The notes under the pieces: generated by a model
Databases searched by the model: none
What the model saw: the letters and a program-made list of their open reading frames with translations, nothing else
What the model was told of the DNA's origin: nothing
Origin: Dyella telluris
Lineage (GTDB): Bacteria > Pseudomonadota > Gammaproteobacteria > Xanthomonadales > Rhodanobacteraceae
Assembly (NCBI RefSeq): GCF_014297575.1
Contig: NZ_CP060412.1
Span: 1,116,001-1,180,000 of the forward strand
Reading direction: 5' to 3'
DNA: 64,000 nt
Made by a program: the position numbers and the translations under genes
In this document: positions 17,900-27,068 of the stretch, piece after piece
Position numbering within the stretch: position 1 is the first letter of the stretch
Layout: each line of letters opens with the position of its first letter

Positions 17900-18967
17900 A
17901 TGTACTTGTCCAAGATTCCAGCCATCCGTCGCGGCGCGCGTACCGTGCTCGTGCTTGCCTCCCTCTTCGGCGTGGCGCACGCCGACACCGGCACAGCGGA
18001 CACCCTGGCCGCCACGCCGTCCACGGACAGCGCCCCGTCGGCTGATTGCGCAAGCATGCAGGCGAACCTCAACGCCGACCTGAAAGCCCAGATGAAGGCA
18101 GGCTGCAAGCCCAGCGACGCGCAGATCGCGCAGTTGATGAACAACCCCGTGGGCAACCTGGTCATGTTCCCGCTCCAGAACGACTACACGCGTGTCAAAG
18201 GTGGCGTGGTCGACAACTACAAGGACATGAACCGCACGCAGTTCATTCCGACCTTTCCGGTGGCGCTCAATGACGACTGGAACCTGATCAACCGCATCTC
18301 GTTCCCCATCGTCAGCGACCCGGTCAACAAGCACATCGGCGGTCTTTTCGGCGATACGCCGCTGCAGATCGCCCAGGACCCGAGAACGGCATCCATCATC
18401 AACGACCCGTACAGCCGCACGACGGGTCTTGGCGATATCACTTACGTGGGCCTGGTCTCGCCCTCGGCAGGTACGAAACTGAGCAACGGTGGCGTCCTTG
18501 TGTGGGGCGTGGGTGGCACCGTCATGCTTCCCACCGCCAGTCAGGCGGTCCTGGGCACGGGCAAATATTCCGCCGGCCCCTCGGCCGTGCTTGCCTACAT
18601 GGGCTCGAAGTGGATCGGCGGCATCTTCCCGCAGCAATGGTGGTCGTTCGCCTCCAGCAAGAAGAACCGGCCGAACGTGAACATGACCAACATCCAGTAC
18701 TTCATCCAGCGCAAGCTGGACGAGGCCGGCAAATGGCATATCGGCATGACGCCGAACATTTCCATCAACTGGAATGCCCAAGGCGGCGGCAACAAGGTCA
18801 ATTTTCCGGTGGGTCTGGGCGTCAACTACACCACCAAGCTGGCGGGCATACCCATCAAGTACGGCTTCGAGGTGCAGTACTCGGTGATCCAGCAGTCGTC
18901 CATCCCGGGTGCGCGATGGAACTATCGCTTCGTGATCCTGCCCGCCGTTCCCAAGTTCCTTCTCTGA
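17900..18967 (+). CDS. Outer-membrane beta-barrel protein, transporter-like, function unknown
   Basis: The product is 355 residues with a signal peptide (residues 1-29, ending VAHA). The mature chain is rich in alternating polar/hydrophobic strands with aromatic turns (NDDWNLINRISFPIV, GLGDITYVGLVSP, AGPSAVLAYMGSKWIGG) and ends in a strand (WNYRFVILPAVPKFLL), the usual pattern of an outer-membrane barrel. The start at 17900 has GGAGAA about 6 bases upstream. It resembles uncharacterised neutral-porin or phenol-pathway-like (MetA-type) barrels. It is convergent with a second barrel gene. No flagellar link is evident. Confidence 0.72.
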   Translation: MYLSKIPAIRRGARTVLVLASLFGVAHADTGTADTLAATPSTDSAPSADCASMQANLNADLKAQMKAGCKPSDAQIAQLMNNPVGNLVMFPLQNDYTRVKGGVVDNYKDMNRTQFIPTFPVALNDDWNLINRISFPIVSDPVNKHIGGLFGDTPLQIAQDPRTASIINDPYSRTTGLGDITYVGLVSPSAGTKLSNGGVLVWGVGGTVMLPTASQAVLGTGKYSAGPSAVLAYMGSKWIGGIFPQQWWSFASSKKNRPNVNMTNIQYFIQRKLDEAGKWHIGMTPNISINWNAQGGGNKVNFPVGLGVNYTTKLAGIPIKYGFEVQYSVIQQSSIPGARWNYRFVILPAVPKFLL

Positions 18968-18978
18968 GGAACGCATGA

Positions 18979-19021
18979 GCGGACGCGCACGTCGCTGCAC
19001 GCGGCGTGCGCGCGGGTCCGC
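18979..19021. terminator. Bidirectional terminator-like hairpin between two convergent barrel genes
   Basis: Long GC-rich arms starting GCGGACGCGCACG and ending in GGTCCGC pair with a small bulge. They are centred in the 76-base gap between the two convergent stop codons. There is no T tract on either side. Confidence 0.5.
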
Positions 19022-19043
19022 ACTCTCCGCGGGGCATCGTCGG

Positions 19044-19988
19044 TCAGAGCGAGATCGACGCTGACAACATGGCAGGATTACCCTGCGTGCGGTTCTTCAC
19101 GTCGAACTCGTGCAGCCAGCGCAGCGAAAATTCAACCTGGCCACCCTGCCACTTCTTCAGGTAGTTCACCATCGGGCCCAATGACACGGCCCGACCCTTG
19201 AAGCCATTGAGCCGATCGGCCAGCGGGCCCGTGTCCTTGTCGATCTGGTAGATCCAGCCGCCCACGCCGCCAATACCCCAACCCGAGGGGAAACGCTTCA
19301 CCAGCAGCGAATCGACGTGGAAAACCGAACCGTTCTGGTAGTTGGTGGCGTCATCCTTGGTATAGAAATCCACACCTGCCGTGGTGCTCCATTCCAGCGA
19401 ACCCTGCGAGAACAGCTGCGTATAACCCACCGTCGGCGTGAACACCCAGGTATTCAAGCTCGTGTTGGCCAGATTTCCCTTGGTGTAATCGCCAGTCGGC
19501 GCTTCGATGTACAGGGCCAGCGAAAGGTGTTGTGTCTGGCTGAAGTGATGGCTGGCGATCACCGGTACGAAGGTCATGTCGTACAGGCCTGTGGCGCTGT
19601 CATGCGTGCTCGCATGCAGGCGCCCGAAATCGACATCGGCCGTTGCACCCACGTAGGCAAACGGCAGTTCGACCATCGAGGCGAAGTTCCATGACGATGG
19701 CTTGGTGTTCCAGATGTACATGCCTACGGCTTCGAACAACTGAAACTCCGCTTTGATACCCAGTGAGGACCCGCCACCCGTCAGCGGGACTTCCCTGGAG
19801 CCGCCGATGTCGCCGTTGTAATAGGCGTAGGCCAGCTGCCAGTTCCATCCCGGAGTCGGTGGCACCAGGCCCGAATAGGATGCCGCCTGCAGGCCGGTAA
19901 TCGATCTGCCGACACCGCCCTCGGTCGCAAGGGCCGGTGCAGCCGCGGTAACGGCAAGCAAAAGAAGCGCAGGCACAAGTCGTTTCAT
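19044..19988 (-). CDS. SphA/MetA-family outer-membrane protein
   Basis: The product is 314 residues with a signal peptide (MKRLVPALLLLAVTAAAPALA). The mature protein starts with TEGGVGRSITG and contains repeated barrel strands (WQLAYAYYNGDIGG, LSLALYIEAPTGDY, TWVFTPTVGYTQL). The C-terminal strand is RWLHEFDVKN...AMLSASISL. This matches the MetA-pathway-of-phenol-degradation/SphA barrel family, thought to move hydrophobic or aromatic compounds. The ATG at 19988 begins the signal peptide; an in-frame start at 20018 adds only a basic decapeptide. It is transcribed away from the AI-2E transporter side across a 500-base gap. Confidence 0.78.
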   Translation of the reverse strand: MKRLVPALLLLAVTAAAPALATEGGVGRSITGLQAASYSGLVPPTPGWNWQLAYAYYNGDIGGSREVPLTGGGSSLGIKAEFQLFEAVGMYIWNTKPSSWNFASMVELPFAYVGATADVDFGRLHASTHDSATGLYDMTFVPVIASHHFSQTQHLSLALYIEAPTGDYTKGNLANTSLNTWVFTPTVGYTQLFSQGSLEWSTTAGVDFYTKDDATNYQNGSVFHVDSLLVKRFPSGWGIGGVGGWIYQIDKDTGPLADRLNGFKGRAVSLGPMVNYLKKWQGGQVEFSLRWLHEFDVKNRTQGNPAMLSASISL

Positions 19989-20488
19989 AGAAGCTCTGGG
20001 CGATAAGTGGGGGCGCACCGGGACGCACGGGACGTGCGGCCTCTTATGTAAGAAACTTCTTATTTCGGCCTTCAGCGTCTACGGATCACGGGCACCGGAC
20101 AAGCGAAAATCCACGTATGCCAGTTAGGTAAAAGTACGGACTACCAAGGCGATCCACGACCCAAGGGGCCCCTCGGCCACGCGAAGGAAATGCAGCACCC
20201 GTCCGAGCCGCAAACCCTGCCAGCCACCGCCAGACAGCTGCCTTACGGCTGATTTTTTCGCGCCCGGCAGATCGCTGCCGGTGCCGTCCAGGACGGATCT
20301 CCCGGACGATCTCCTCGCCGGATCCAGCGACCTCGCGTTGCACCGGACGGTGTTGCCCGCCAGCCTGCAGAGGCCATCGCAGCCGCCTCTGGTAGCGATG
20401 CAATGGACGCCCACGCCGACAGGCGCAGGCCTGTCGTGCGACCGCCTATGAGTCGGCTGTGGCTAGTTCCGTCCTTGCGGCAAGGCCA
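19989..20488. other. 500-base intergenic stretch with no supported gene
   Basis: Two overlapping short minus-strand frames (20086-20403 and 20124-20414) match no family I recognise, have no ribosome site I trust and show atypical, arginine-rich composition. Near 20040-20075 there is a short AT-richer patch (TAAGAAACTTCTTATTT) that may belong to the promoter of the gene at 19988. Confidence 0.4.
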
Positions 20489-22426
20489 TTACGCCGTCGC
20501 CGCACCGCCTTCAGGAATGCGGACAATGGCCTGCTGCGCGGCCTGCTCCAGCGAGCTGACCACTTCGTTGACCTCGGCATTTGCAGGCAGCGTAGCCTCG
20601 GCGGTCACCAGCGGCTCCGGAAACAGCACCCCCACGATGCATGCCTTGGGCAGGCGGTTACGCACCACGCTCACCACGTTGTCGTAGGCATCGCGCTCTG
20701 CCTCGGGGTGCGTGCTGACGACGTAGACCATCGAGACCGCGTCCTTTGTCGCATCCGGGTGCGGTTCGGCGTCGAACGCCGTGAAGTCGTCGATGAAAAG
20801 GTGACGCGCGTCGATATGAAGGTCGCGCAGGATGCGCGTGAGCAGCTCGGTGGAGAGGTCATCCGCCATGGAGCCCAGTCCCACGCAAAGCACCACCGAT
20901 CCCGGTGCCACCGTGAGCGGGCCTTGCCAGCGACCAAAGGCATCCTCGCGATGCTGCCGCAGGCTGCGGCCGATGTTCGCGTCGTCAAGCACGGACGGGC
21001 GCCGCCGCCAGCGACTCCATTTGCTTTCGTGGCTGTCGAGGGTCTCGACCACGGTGACAATGGCACGCCGCACGGCCGTCTGTTGCACCGTGTTGATCGC
21101 GCCGGCGGAAAGGTCGGCCCGCGCCAGTTGCAGCGCTGGCAGCAGCACGGCATCGCAATAGGCCGCGAAACTCTTGCGCTTCAGGAAGTCCCGCGCCTCG
21201 CTGATGATTTCGTTGGCATCGCCCGACAGTGCGCGCTGATACACCCGTTGCGGCAGGGTGAGCGCCGGTGCATCGCCAAGCAACACATTGAGCAGGTCCA
21301 GTGCTTTCACGTGACGGCCGGCAACCACCAGGCACAGGGTCAGCGGCGTGGACATCAACAACCCCACCGGCCCCCACAGCCAGCTCCAGAAAATCGCCGC
21401 CACCACCACGGCCAGCGGCGAGAGGCCGGTGGTATGCCCGTACAGGAACGGTTCGATCAACTGCGAAACCACCACCTCGACGAACAGGTAGAGCACGATG
21501 GTCATGGCCAGCAGCGACCAGCCGGGCGCCACGGCCGCCGCAAACACACTGACCAGCGCCGCCACCAGCCACACGCCCACATAAGGCACGAAACGCAGCG
21601 CCGCGGTCAGCACGCCCCACAACGGCGCACTGGGCACGCCGATCACCGTCAGGCCCAGCCAGATCGCCACGCCCACACTGAAGTTCACCGAGAACGTGGA
21701 AACGAAGAAGCGCGACAGGCGCTCGCCCGCATCGTTGATCGCCGCCGTGGTGGCGCGCAGGTCGGTACCACCTGCCAGCCGGATGAAGCGGTCACGCAGG
21801 GATTCGTGTTCCAGCAACACGAAGATCAGTACCACCAGCACGATGCCCGCCGTTTCCAGCGGTACCCAGGCGGTGGACAGCACGCGGGTCACCAGGGTGA
21901 GCGGCGCGGACGTCGCCTTGGTCGACGCAGATGCAGGATGGGCTTCGCCCGGCGCGTTGGTCAGGTAGGGCGGCGCCACAAAGGGCAACTGGGCCGAACT
22001 GGCCGTCGCCGGCGCCGCCCCCTGCCCGTTGCCGTCGATCACCTTGCCCAGCTCGCCCTGCAGGAAATCCAGCCGGCCGAGCGTTTCCTCGCGCAGGGAC
22101 TTCACCTTGGTGCGGATGGTCACTTCGTACTGCGGCAGGCTGCGCGCCACGTGGACCACCTGCGTGCCGACCATGGTGGCCATGCCGGCGACCACCACCG
22201 CCAGCACGCCGACCGCGACGAGAACTGACGAGGTGTGACCCAAACCGACACGCCGGAACAGGCGCGTCCATGGCGCCACCAGCAGGCTGAGGAAAATCGC
22301 CAGGATGATCGGCACCAGCACTTCGCGCCCGAAGTACAGCAACGCCAGCACGCAGGCCGCCGCAATGATGACGACGGCGCGCTGGCTGGCGGATGCGACG
22401 GGCGAAGCGGGGGCTTGCGACGACAT
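20489..22426 (-). CDS. AI-2E family transporter with a large cytoplasmic C-terminal extension
   Basis: The product is 645 residues, against about 350-380 for typical AI-2E/PerM family members. Residues ~18-380 are the multi-pass membrane part, including the family segment LTVIGVPSAPLWGVLTAALRFVPYVG and PLTLCLVVAGRH. Residues ~390-645 form a soluble extension: a helical part (GDANEIISEARDFLKRKSF...LPALQLARADL) followed by an alpha/beta part (GSVVLCVGLGSMADDLSTELL...MVYVVSTHPEAE). This order resembles a cobalamin-binding-domain fold but lacks the DxHxxG cobalt ligand motif. The family exports or exchanges small molecules or ions. It lies 90 bases after cheW. Confidence 0.82.
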   Translation of the reverse strand: MSSQAPASPVASASQRAVVIIAAACVLALLYFGREVLVPIILAIFLSLLVAPWTRLFRRVGLGHTSSVLVAVGVLAVVVAGMATMVGTQVVHVARSLPQYEVTIRTKVKSLREETLGRLDFLQGELGKVIDGNGQGAAPATASSAQLPFVAPPYLTNAPGEAHPASASTKATSAPLTLVTRVLSTAWVPLETAGIVLVVLIFVLLEHESLRDRFIRLAGGTDLRATTAAINDAGERLSRFFVSTFSVNFSVGVAIWLGLTVIGVPSAPLWGVLTAALRFVPYVGVWLVAALVSVFAAAVAPGWSLLAMTIVLYLFVEVVVSQLIEPFLYGHTTGLSPLAVVVAAIFWSWLWGPVGLLMSTPLTLCLVVAGRHVKALDLLNVLLGDAPALTLPQRVYQRALSGDANEIISEARDFLKRKSFAAYCDAVLLPALQLARADLSAGAINTVQQTAVRRAIVTVVETLDSHESKWSRWRRRPSVLDDANIGRSLRQHREDAFGRWQGPLTVAPGSVVLCVGLGSMADDLSTELLTRILRDLHIDARHLFIDDFTAFDAEPHPDATKDAVSMVYVVSTHPEAERDAYDNVVSVVRNRLPKACIVGVLFPEPLVTAEATLPANAEVNEVVSSLEQAAQQAIVRIPEGGAATA

Positions 22427-22515
22427 GGGCGAGTCTCCTTTTCATCGCGGCATGACCGGGGCAACCCGGTTGCCCCACGGTGCCGCAAGAATAGCCTCGC
22501 CCGATGACGGATGGA

Positions 22516-22977
22516 TCAGGCCGCTTCGTGCTCCAGCGGCAGACGGCACAGACGACGTACGTCAAGAAGTGCCACGAAGCCGCCCTGCGACGGCAGCACG
22601 CCGTGCACGGGTTCATCGTCGCGCGCCGCGCCGCCCGGCGGGGGCGGTGCGATATCCGACGAACGGGCCGACAACAGCTCGCCCACGGCATCCACGCGGA
22701 TGCCCACCAGGTGCGGACCGTGCGAGAGCATCACCAGGCGCACCTGGAACGGGTCGGCGCGCCCTTCTTCCGACAGGCCCAGGCGACGCCGTCCGTCCAG
22801 AACCGGCACGATGCGTCCACGCAGGTGGCGAATGCCAAGCAGGTCGCCGGCGGAACCCGGCACCGGCGTCAGCTCGCCATCACGCAGCACCTCGCTCACC
22901 TGCGTCAGCGGCGCGGCGTAAAGCTGACCGCCAATGCGGAAGGAGAGCCAATCTTGGTTGTTGTTTGCGTGGGTCAT
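22516..22977 (-). CDS. cheW: CheW-domain protein ending the cheYZA-motCD operon
   Basis: The product is 153 residues and is a CheW-like domain (WLSFRIGGQLYAAPLTQVSEVL, LLGIRHLRGRIVPVLDGRRRLGL). The ATG at 22977 has AGGGGAG 8 bases upstream; a longer frame to 23040 overlaps motD. It carries an insertion with a proline-rich loop (about residues 108-122, IAPPPPGG) not usual for CheW. It lies 52 bases after motD. Together with cheA, cheZ and cheY upstream it forms the motor-controlling chemotaxis core. Confidence 0.9.
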   Translation of the reverse strand: MTHANNNQDWLSFRIGGQLYAAPLTQVSEVLRDGELTPVPGSAGDLLGIRHLRGRIVPVLDGRRRLGLSEEGRADPFQVRLVMLSHGPHLVGIRVDAVGELLSARSSDIAPPPPGGAARDDEPVHGVLPSQGGFVALLDVRRLCRLPLEHEAA

Positions 22978-23029
22978 GGCGTTGACTCCCCTGCTGATGC
23001 CTTGGCGGCTGGTAAGACAGTTATGCAAG

Positions 23030-24172
23030 TCATGGGCCATGCTCGGGCGAGGTCACCCGCGCACCGCCCACCGTGATCGCACCAGTGGCGACATCGGGTA
23101 GCGTCGCGTGCGGCGCGAGATCCGGCCGGGCATCGCCATCCTGCTGCGCGGTGCGCACCGGCCTGGACAGAATGACCTTGTTCACCGGTACGTCGTCGAC
23201 CGGTTTGGGCGCTACCACCTCGATGGTGGGCGTGGCACCAGGGGCATCGGCGTTCGCGGAGGCCACGGCAACGGGAGCTGCGCTGGAGGCCGGGGCCGGG
23301 GCGCCGTTGTCGTCCGCGGTCAGTTGGCCGCTCTGCAGATCATTGAGGAGGCGCTTGGGTGCGTCTTCCCCGCTCAGCACCACGATCAGCACGCGGCGGT
23401 TGTGGTTGCGGCCGTCCGGGGTGGTGTTGTCCGCGCTGGGCCGATACTCGCCCCAGCCCATGATGCCCAGTCGCGACGGGTCAACACCTTGCTCCGAAAA
23501 CAATCGGGCCACGCTCGCCGCGCGTGCGGCGGAGAGTTCCCAGTTCGACGGATACAGCGCGGTATTGATGGGTCGGTCGTCCGTGTAACCCTCCACGCGC
23601 ACCGCATTGGGGAAGGGCCGGAGGATGGACGCCATGCTGTCCAGCACCTCGTTCGCCTCGGGCGACAGCTTGGCCGCGCCGCTGGCAAACAGGATATCCG
23701 TACGCAGCTCGATCTCCAGCCACGAGGTGGTCTTGCGCACGATCACCATCTGCTTGTCGATCAGCGGCTGCAACGCGTGCTGCACCTGGTCCCGGATGGA
23801 CTCCAGATTGCGCTTCTCCTGCGACATCGATGCCGAACGCGAATCCACCGCGCGCACCAGCTGCGGGGACGCCGGAATCGGCACGCTCACGGGCGTGGAG
23901 GCCGCACCCGGCCGGGTCTGCGGCGAGGCGATGGCGGGGTCGACGTTGCGCGGCTGCGCGCGCGTCTGTGGCATCGGTGCAATCACGCGGCTGGAGCCGT
24001 TGAACGCCTCGATGATGGAATTGGACATCACGCGGTACTTGCCTTCGTTCACCACGGACACCGCATACATCACCACGAAGAAGGCAAGCAGCAGCGTCAT
24101 CAGGTCGGCATAGGGAATCGCCCAGGCCTCGTGGTTGACGTGGTCTTCGTGATGTTTTTTCTTCCTGGCCAC
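23030..24172 (-). CDS. motD: MotD (MotB family), stator protein with peptidoglycan-binding domain
   Basis: The product is 380 residues. The cytoplasmic N-terminus is lysine/histidine-rich (MARKKKHHEDHV). A single TM helix carries the proton-binding aspartate in IPYADLMTLLLAFFVVMYA (D23). A long proline/alanine linker follows, then the OmpA-like peptidoglycan-binding domain with VEGYTDDRPINTALYPSNWELSAAR written here as its key stretch VEGYTDDRPIN and SNWELSAARAASV. A disordered ~120-residue tail comes last. It forms the stator with MotC 14 bases upstream. The pair resembles the MotCD stator of Pseudomonas, used for motility under load. Confidence 0.93.
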   Translation of the reverse strand: MARKKKHHEDHVNHEAWAIPYADLMTLLLAFFVVMYAVSVVNEGKYRVMSNSIIEAFNGSSRVIAPMPQTRAQPRNVDPAIASPQTRPGAASTPVSVPIPASPQLVRAVDSRSASMSQEKRNLESIRDQVQHALQPLIDKQMVIVRKTTSWLEIELRTDILFASGAAKLSPEANEVLDSMASILRPFPNAVRVEGYTDDRPINTALYPSNWELSAARAASVARLFSEQGVDPSRLGIMGWGEYRPSADNTTPDGRNHNRRVLIVVLSGEDAPKRLLNDLQSGQLTADDNGAPAPASSAAPVAVASANADAPGATPTIEVVAPKPVDDVPVNKVILSRPVRTAQQDGDARPDLAPHATLPDVATGAITVGGARVTSPEHGP

Positions 24173-24186
24173 GATCGTCGTTCCCG

Positions 24187-24927
24187 TTACGCCAGGTAGC
24201 CTTGCAGCTTCGCTTCGATCTGGCGCGGGTTCGCGCCTTCAGCGATGGCCACCAGGCCTTCGATCAGGATCTCGCGCATCTGCGTCTGCTTGTGGATCAG
24301 CGCCTTCAGGCGTGCCGACATCGGGATCATCAGCAGGTTCGCCAGCGCCACGCCGTAGATGGTCGCGACGAACGCCGCGGCGATGCCGTGACCCAGCTTG
24401 CTCGGGTCGGCCAGGTTCTGCATCACCGCCATCAGCCCCATCACCGCACCGATGATGCCCATGGTCGGCGAGAAGATGCCGGCGTTCTCGAACACCTTGG
24501 CACCGGCGAGGTCGTGGTGTTCACGCGCGTCCACTTCCACTTCCAGCACGCCGCGGATGGCCTCAGGCTCGCTGCCGTCCACCAGCAGCTGCAGGCCCTT
24601 GCGCACGAAGGTGTCGCTTTCCGAATCGATCTGCGGCTCCAGGCCGAGCAGGCCCTGGCGACGCGAGATTTCACTCCAGCCCACGATGCGGCTGATCAAG
24701 TCCGATGGCTGGTGCTGCGGCGGCTTGTACACCATGGGGAAAATCTTCATGGCGTGCTTGAGCACCTTGCCGGAGTTCTGCACCAGCAACGCGGCGATGG
24801 TGCCGAGGAACACGATGACGAAGGCCGCAGGGTTCCACAGCGCTTCCACGCTGGAGCCCTTGAGGATGGTGCCGACGATGATGACGATGAACGCCAGGAT
24901 CGTGCCGATGAGACTTACCAGATCCAT
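24187..24927 (-). CDS. motC: MotC (MotA family), stator proton-channel protein
   Basis: The product is 246 residues with four membrane segments (about residues 5-23, 34-52, 148-170 and 180-202) and the large cytoplasmic loop between TM2 and TM3. The conserved GIFSPTMGIIGAVMGLM and ATIYGVALANLLMIP stretches carry the channel-lining prolines. It starts 3 bases after the cheA stop and is followed 14 bases later by motD, so it is in one operon with cheA. Confidence 0.94.
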   Translation of the reverse strand: MDLVSLIGTILAFIVIIVGTILKGSSVEALWNPAAFVIVFLGTIAALLVQNSGKVLKHAMKIFPMVYKPPQHQPSDLISRIVGWSEISRRQGLLGLEPQIDSESDTFVRKGLQLLVDGSEPEAIRGVLEVEVDAREHHDLAGAKVFENAGIFSPTMGIIGAVMGLMAVMQNLADPSKLGHGIAAAFVATIYGVALANLLMIPMSARLKALIHKQTQMREILIEGLVAIAEGANPRQIEAKLQGYLA

Positions 24928-24929
24928 GG

Positions 24930-26903
24930 TCAGGTGTTCACTCGGAGGGAGGGGAGGAGTTGGCCGTCACTGCCGGACAAACCGGCAAGATCCATCACCA
25001 GCGCCAGGCGGCCATCGCCAGTGACGGTTGCGCCCGCCACGGCGGGCACGCCTTCGAACAGGGGACCGAGCGGTTTCACCATCACGTCCTCGCGGCCGAT
25101 CACTTCATGCACCAGGCAACCCACGCGCATGTGGCCGATGTGCAGCACCACCACGTGGCGACCCGCCGGGCCTTCCACGCCGATCCAGCCGCCGAGATCT
25201 GCCAGCGCCAGCGCGCGACCGCGATGCGCGGCCACTGAGCGGCCATCCAGCTGTTGCTGCTGGCCCGCGGCCAGCTCGAAGACCTCTTCCACGTTGCTGA
25301 GCGGCAGCGCCAGCAGGCGTCCGCCCACGCGCACCATCAGCACGCGCTGAATCGCCAGGGTAAGCGGCACCGCCAGTTCCAGCGTGCTGCCCTTGCCCAA
25401 CTGCGAGCGCACGCTCAGGGTGCCGCCCAGTTCCACCACGCGCGTCTTCACCACGTCCATGCCCACGCCGCGACCGGAGATGTCGGAGACGGTGGCCGCG
25501 GTGCTGAAGCCGGGGCGGAAGATGATTTCGTAGCACTCGTTCTCGGTGAGGCGCGAGGCCTGAGCCTCGTCCATCAAGCCCTTCTCCACCGCCTTGCGGC
25601 GCAGGACCTCGGGATTCATGCCGCGCCCGTCATCGGACACGGTGATGACGATGCGCTCGCCACGCTGGCTTGCGCCCAGCGTGACCTTGCCCTTGCGCGG
25701 CTTGCCGGCGCGCTCGCGCTCTTCCGGCATTTCCAGGCCGTGGTCGAGCGCGTTGCGGATCAGGTGCACCATCGGGTCGGCCAGCGCCTCGACCAGGCTG
25801 CGGTCCAGATCGGTGCCTTCGCCTTCCTGCACCAGTTCCACGTCCTTGCCAAGCTGGCGCGACAGGTCGCGCACGATGCGCGGAAAGCGCTGGAACAGGC
25901 GGCCGACCGGCTGCATGCGCATGCCGAGCACCGCGTTCTGCAGCGCATCGGCCACGCGATCGAGTTCGGTGGCGGCGAGTTCCAGTGTTTCGTCGCCCTG
26001 CTTGGCCGCCAGGCTCAGCAGGCGATTGCGCACCAACACGAGTTCACCGGCACGATGCACCAGCGCATCGAGGCGCGCGGTATCCACGCGTACGGTATTT
26101 TCCGGCGCGGGCGCCGCGGCCTTGGCGGCAGCGGCAGGAGCCGGCGCGGGCGCGGCAACCGGCGCAGGAGCTGGCGCGGGCGCCTGCGTGCCGGGCACGC
26201 CGCCCTTGCCATGAAGATTGTCGAGCAGCGATTCGAACTCGTCGTCCGAAATCGAACCGGCCGGCGTGGCCGCCACCGATGCATCCACCGCACCGGGCAT
26301 GCCGCCCTTGCCGTGCAGGTTGTCCAGCAGCGCTTCGAATTCGTCGTCGCTGATGCTGCCCGACTCGGGTGCAGCCGCCGGCACGCCCGGTGACCCGCCG
26401 GTGCCGTACAGGCTGTCCAGCAGGGCCTCGAATTCCGAATCGTCAATGGTGCCGTCGCTCGGTGGCGGCGCCACCGGCGGGGCGACCGGCTTGGGTGCCG
26501 CAGCCGGCTTGGGCGCCGCGGCACCCGGCGTCAGCCGCTGCAGCAGCGCCGGCGGCGGCATGGCCATCGACTCGCCGGCGGCCAGGGCCGCCATCATGTC
26601 GTTGAGCAGGTCCAACGCTTCCAGCAGCGCGTCCATGCGGTTGGCATCGAGCAGCAATTGCCCGTTGCGCGCCACGTTGAGCAGGTCTTCGGCGTGATGG
26701 CACAACTGCACCATCGGTTCGATGGCGAGAAAGCCCGCGCCGCCCTTCACCGTGTGGAACGCGCGGAACACGGCGTTCAACAGATCGGCGTCACGCGGCG
26801 CGCTTTCCAGCCCGACCAACTGCTCACCCAGGCGCTGCACAAGCTCCCCGGCTTCCACCAGGAAATCGTTGCGCAACTCGCTGTCCAGCGTGGGATCCAT
26901 CAT
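24930..26903 (-). CDS. cheA: CheA histidine kinase of the flagellar (motor) chemotaxis system
   Basis: The product is 657 residues. The P1 HPt domain has its histidine in FRAFHTVKGGAGF (H50). No classical P2 domain is visible; instead residues 151-235 hold three tandem copies of a peptide of the form SISDDEFEALLDNLHGKGG, separated by alanine/proline linkers. P3, the ATPase P4 (LIRNALDHGLE, SDDGRGMN, GRGVGMDVV) and a C-terminal CheW-like P5 follow. It phosphorylates the CheY encoded just upstream, whose phosphatase CheZ lies between. No cheB or cheR is in this operon, so adaptation must come from elsewhere, plausibly from the second operon. Confidence 0.96.
   Translation of the reverse strand: MMDPTLDSELRNDFLVEAGELVQRLGEQLVGLESAPRDADLLNAVFRAFHTVKGGAGFLAIEPMVQLCHHAEDLLNVARNGQLLLDANRMDALLEALDLLNDMMAALAAGESMAMPPPALLQRLTPGAAAPKPAAAPKPVAPPVAPPPSDGTIDDSEFEALLDSLYGTGGSPGVPAAAPESGSISDDEFEALLDNLHGKGGMPGAVDASVAATPAGSISDDEFESLLDNLHGKGGVPGTQAPAPAPAPVAAPAPAPAAAAKAAAPAPENTVRVDTARLDALVHRAGELVLVRNRLLSLAAKQGDETLELAATELDRVADALQNAVLGMRMQPVGRLFQRFPRIVRDLSRQLGKDVELVQEGEGTDLDRSLVEALADPMVHLIRNALDHGLEMPEERERAGKPRKGKVTLGASQRGERIVITVSDDGRGMNPEVLRRKAVEKGLMDEAQASRLTENECYEIIFRPGFSTAATVSDISGRGVGMDVVKTRVVELGGTLSVRSQLGKGSTLELAVPLTLAIQRVLMVRVGGRLLALPLSNVEEVFELAAGQQQQLDGRSVAAHRGRALALADLGGWIGVEGPAGRHVVVLHIGHMRVGCLVHEVIGREDVMVKPLGPLFEGVPAVAGATVTGDGRLALVMDLAGLSGSDGQLLPSLRVNT
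26199..26453 (-). repeat. Three in-frame peptide repeats inside cheA (residues 151-235)
   Basis: The copies are TIDDSEFEALLDSLYGTGG (residues 152-170), SISDDEFEALLDNLHGKGG (183-201) and SISDDEFESLLDNLHGKGG (217-235). The core SxxEFxALLDxLHG resembles the FliM N-terminal CheY-binding peptide SQEEIDALINGV (FliM in this window) and the acidic CheZ C-terminal helix. Confidence 0.85.
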
Positions 26904-26948
26904 TAATCTGCCTTTGAAACCTTTCCATGCGCCCGGTTCTGCCCCACC

Positions 26949-27029
26949 GTCATTCCCGCGGAGGCGGGAATCCAGTGACGTTCACACCAGCGCGAAGGCG
27001 CTGAATCCCCGCTTCCGCGGGGATGACGG
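26949..27029. repeat. Dispersed inverted-repeat element between cheZ and cheA
   Basis: The arms CCGTCATTCCCGCGGAGGCG and the inverted CGCTTCCGCGGGGATGACGG flank ~40 bases. It is the same family as 15158-15255 and 35862-35955, and could form a large hairpin in the cheZ-cheA transcript. Confidence 0.8.
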
Positions 27030-27068
27030 TGAGGAACCAAGCACCATACCGAGGCCATGATTGGGCGC

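Noticed and set aside
20086..20414. Two overlapping small minus-strand frames in the gap between the SphA-like and AI-2E genes
   Set aside because: No recognisable family, no good start signal, and each is equally open; no basis for choosing either as a gene.
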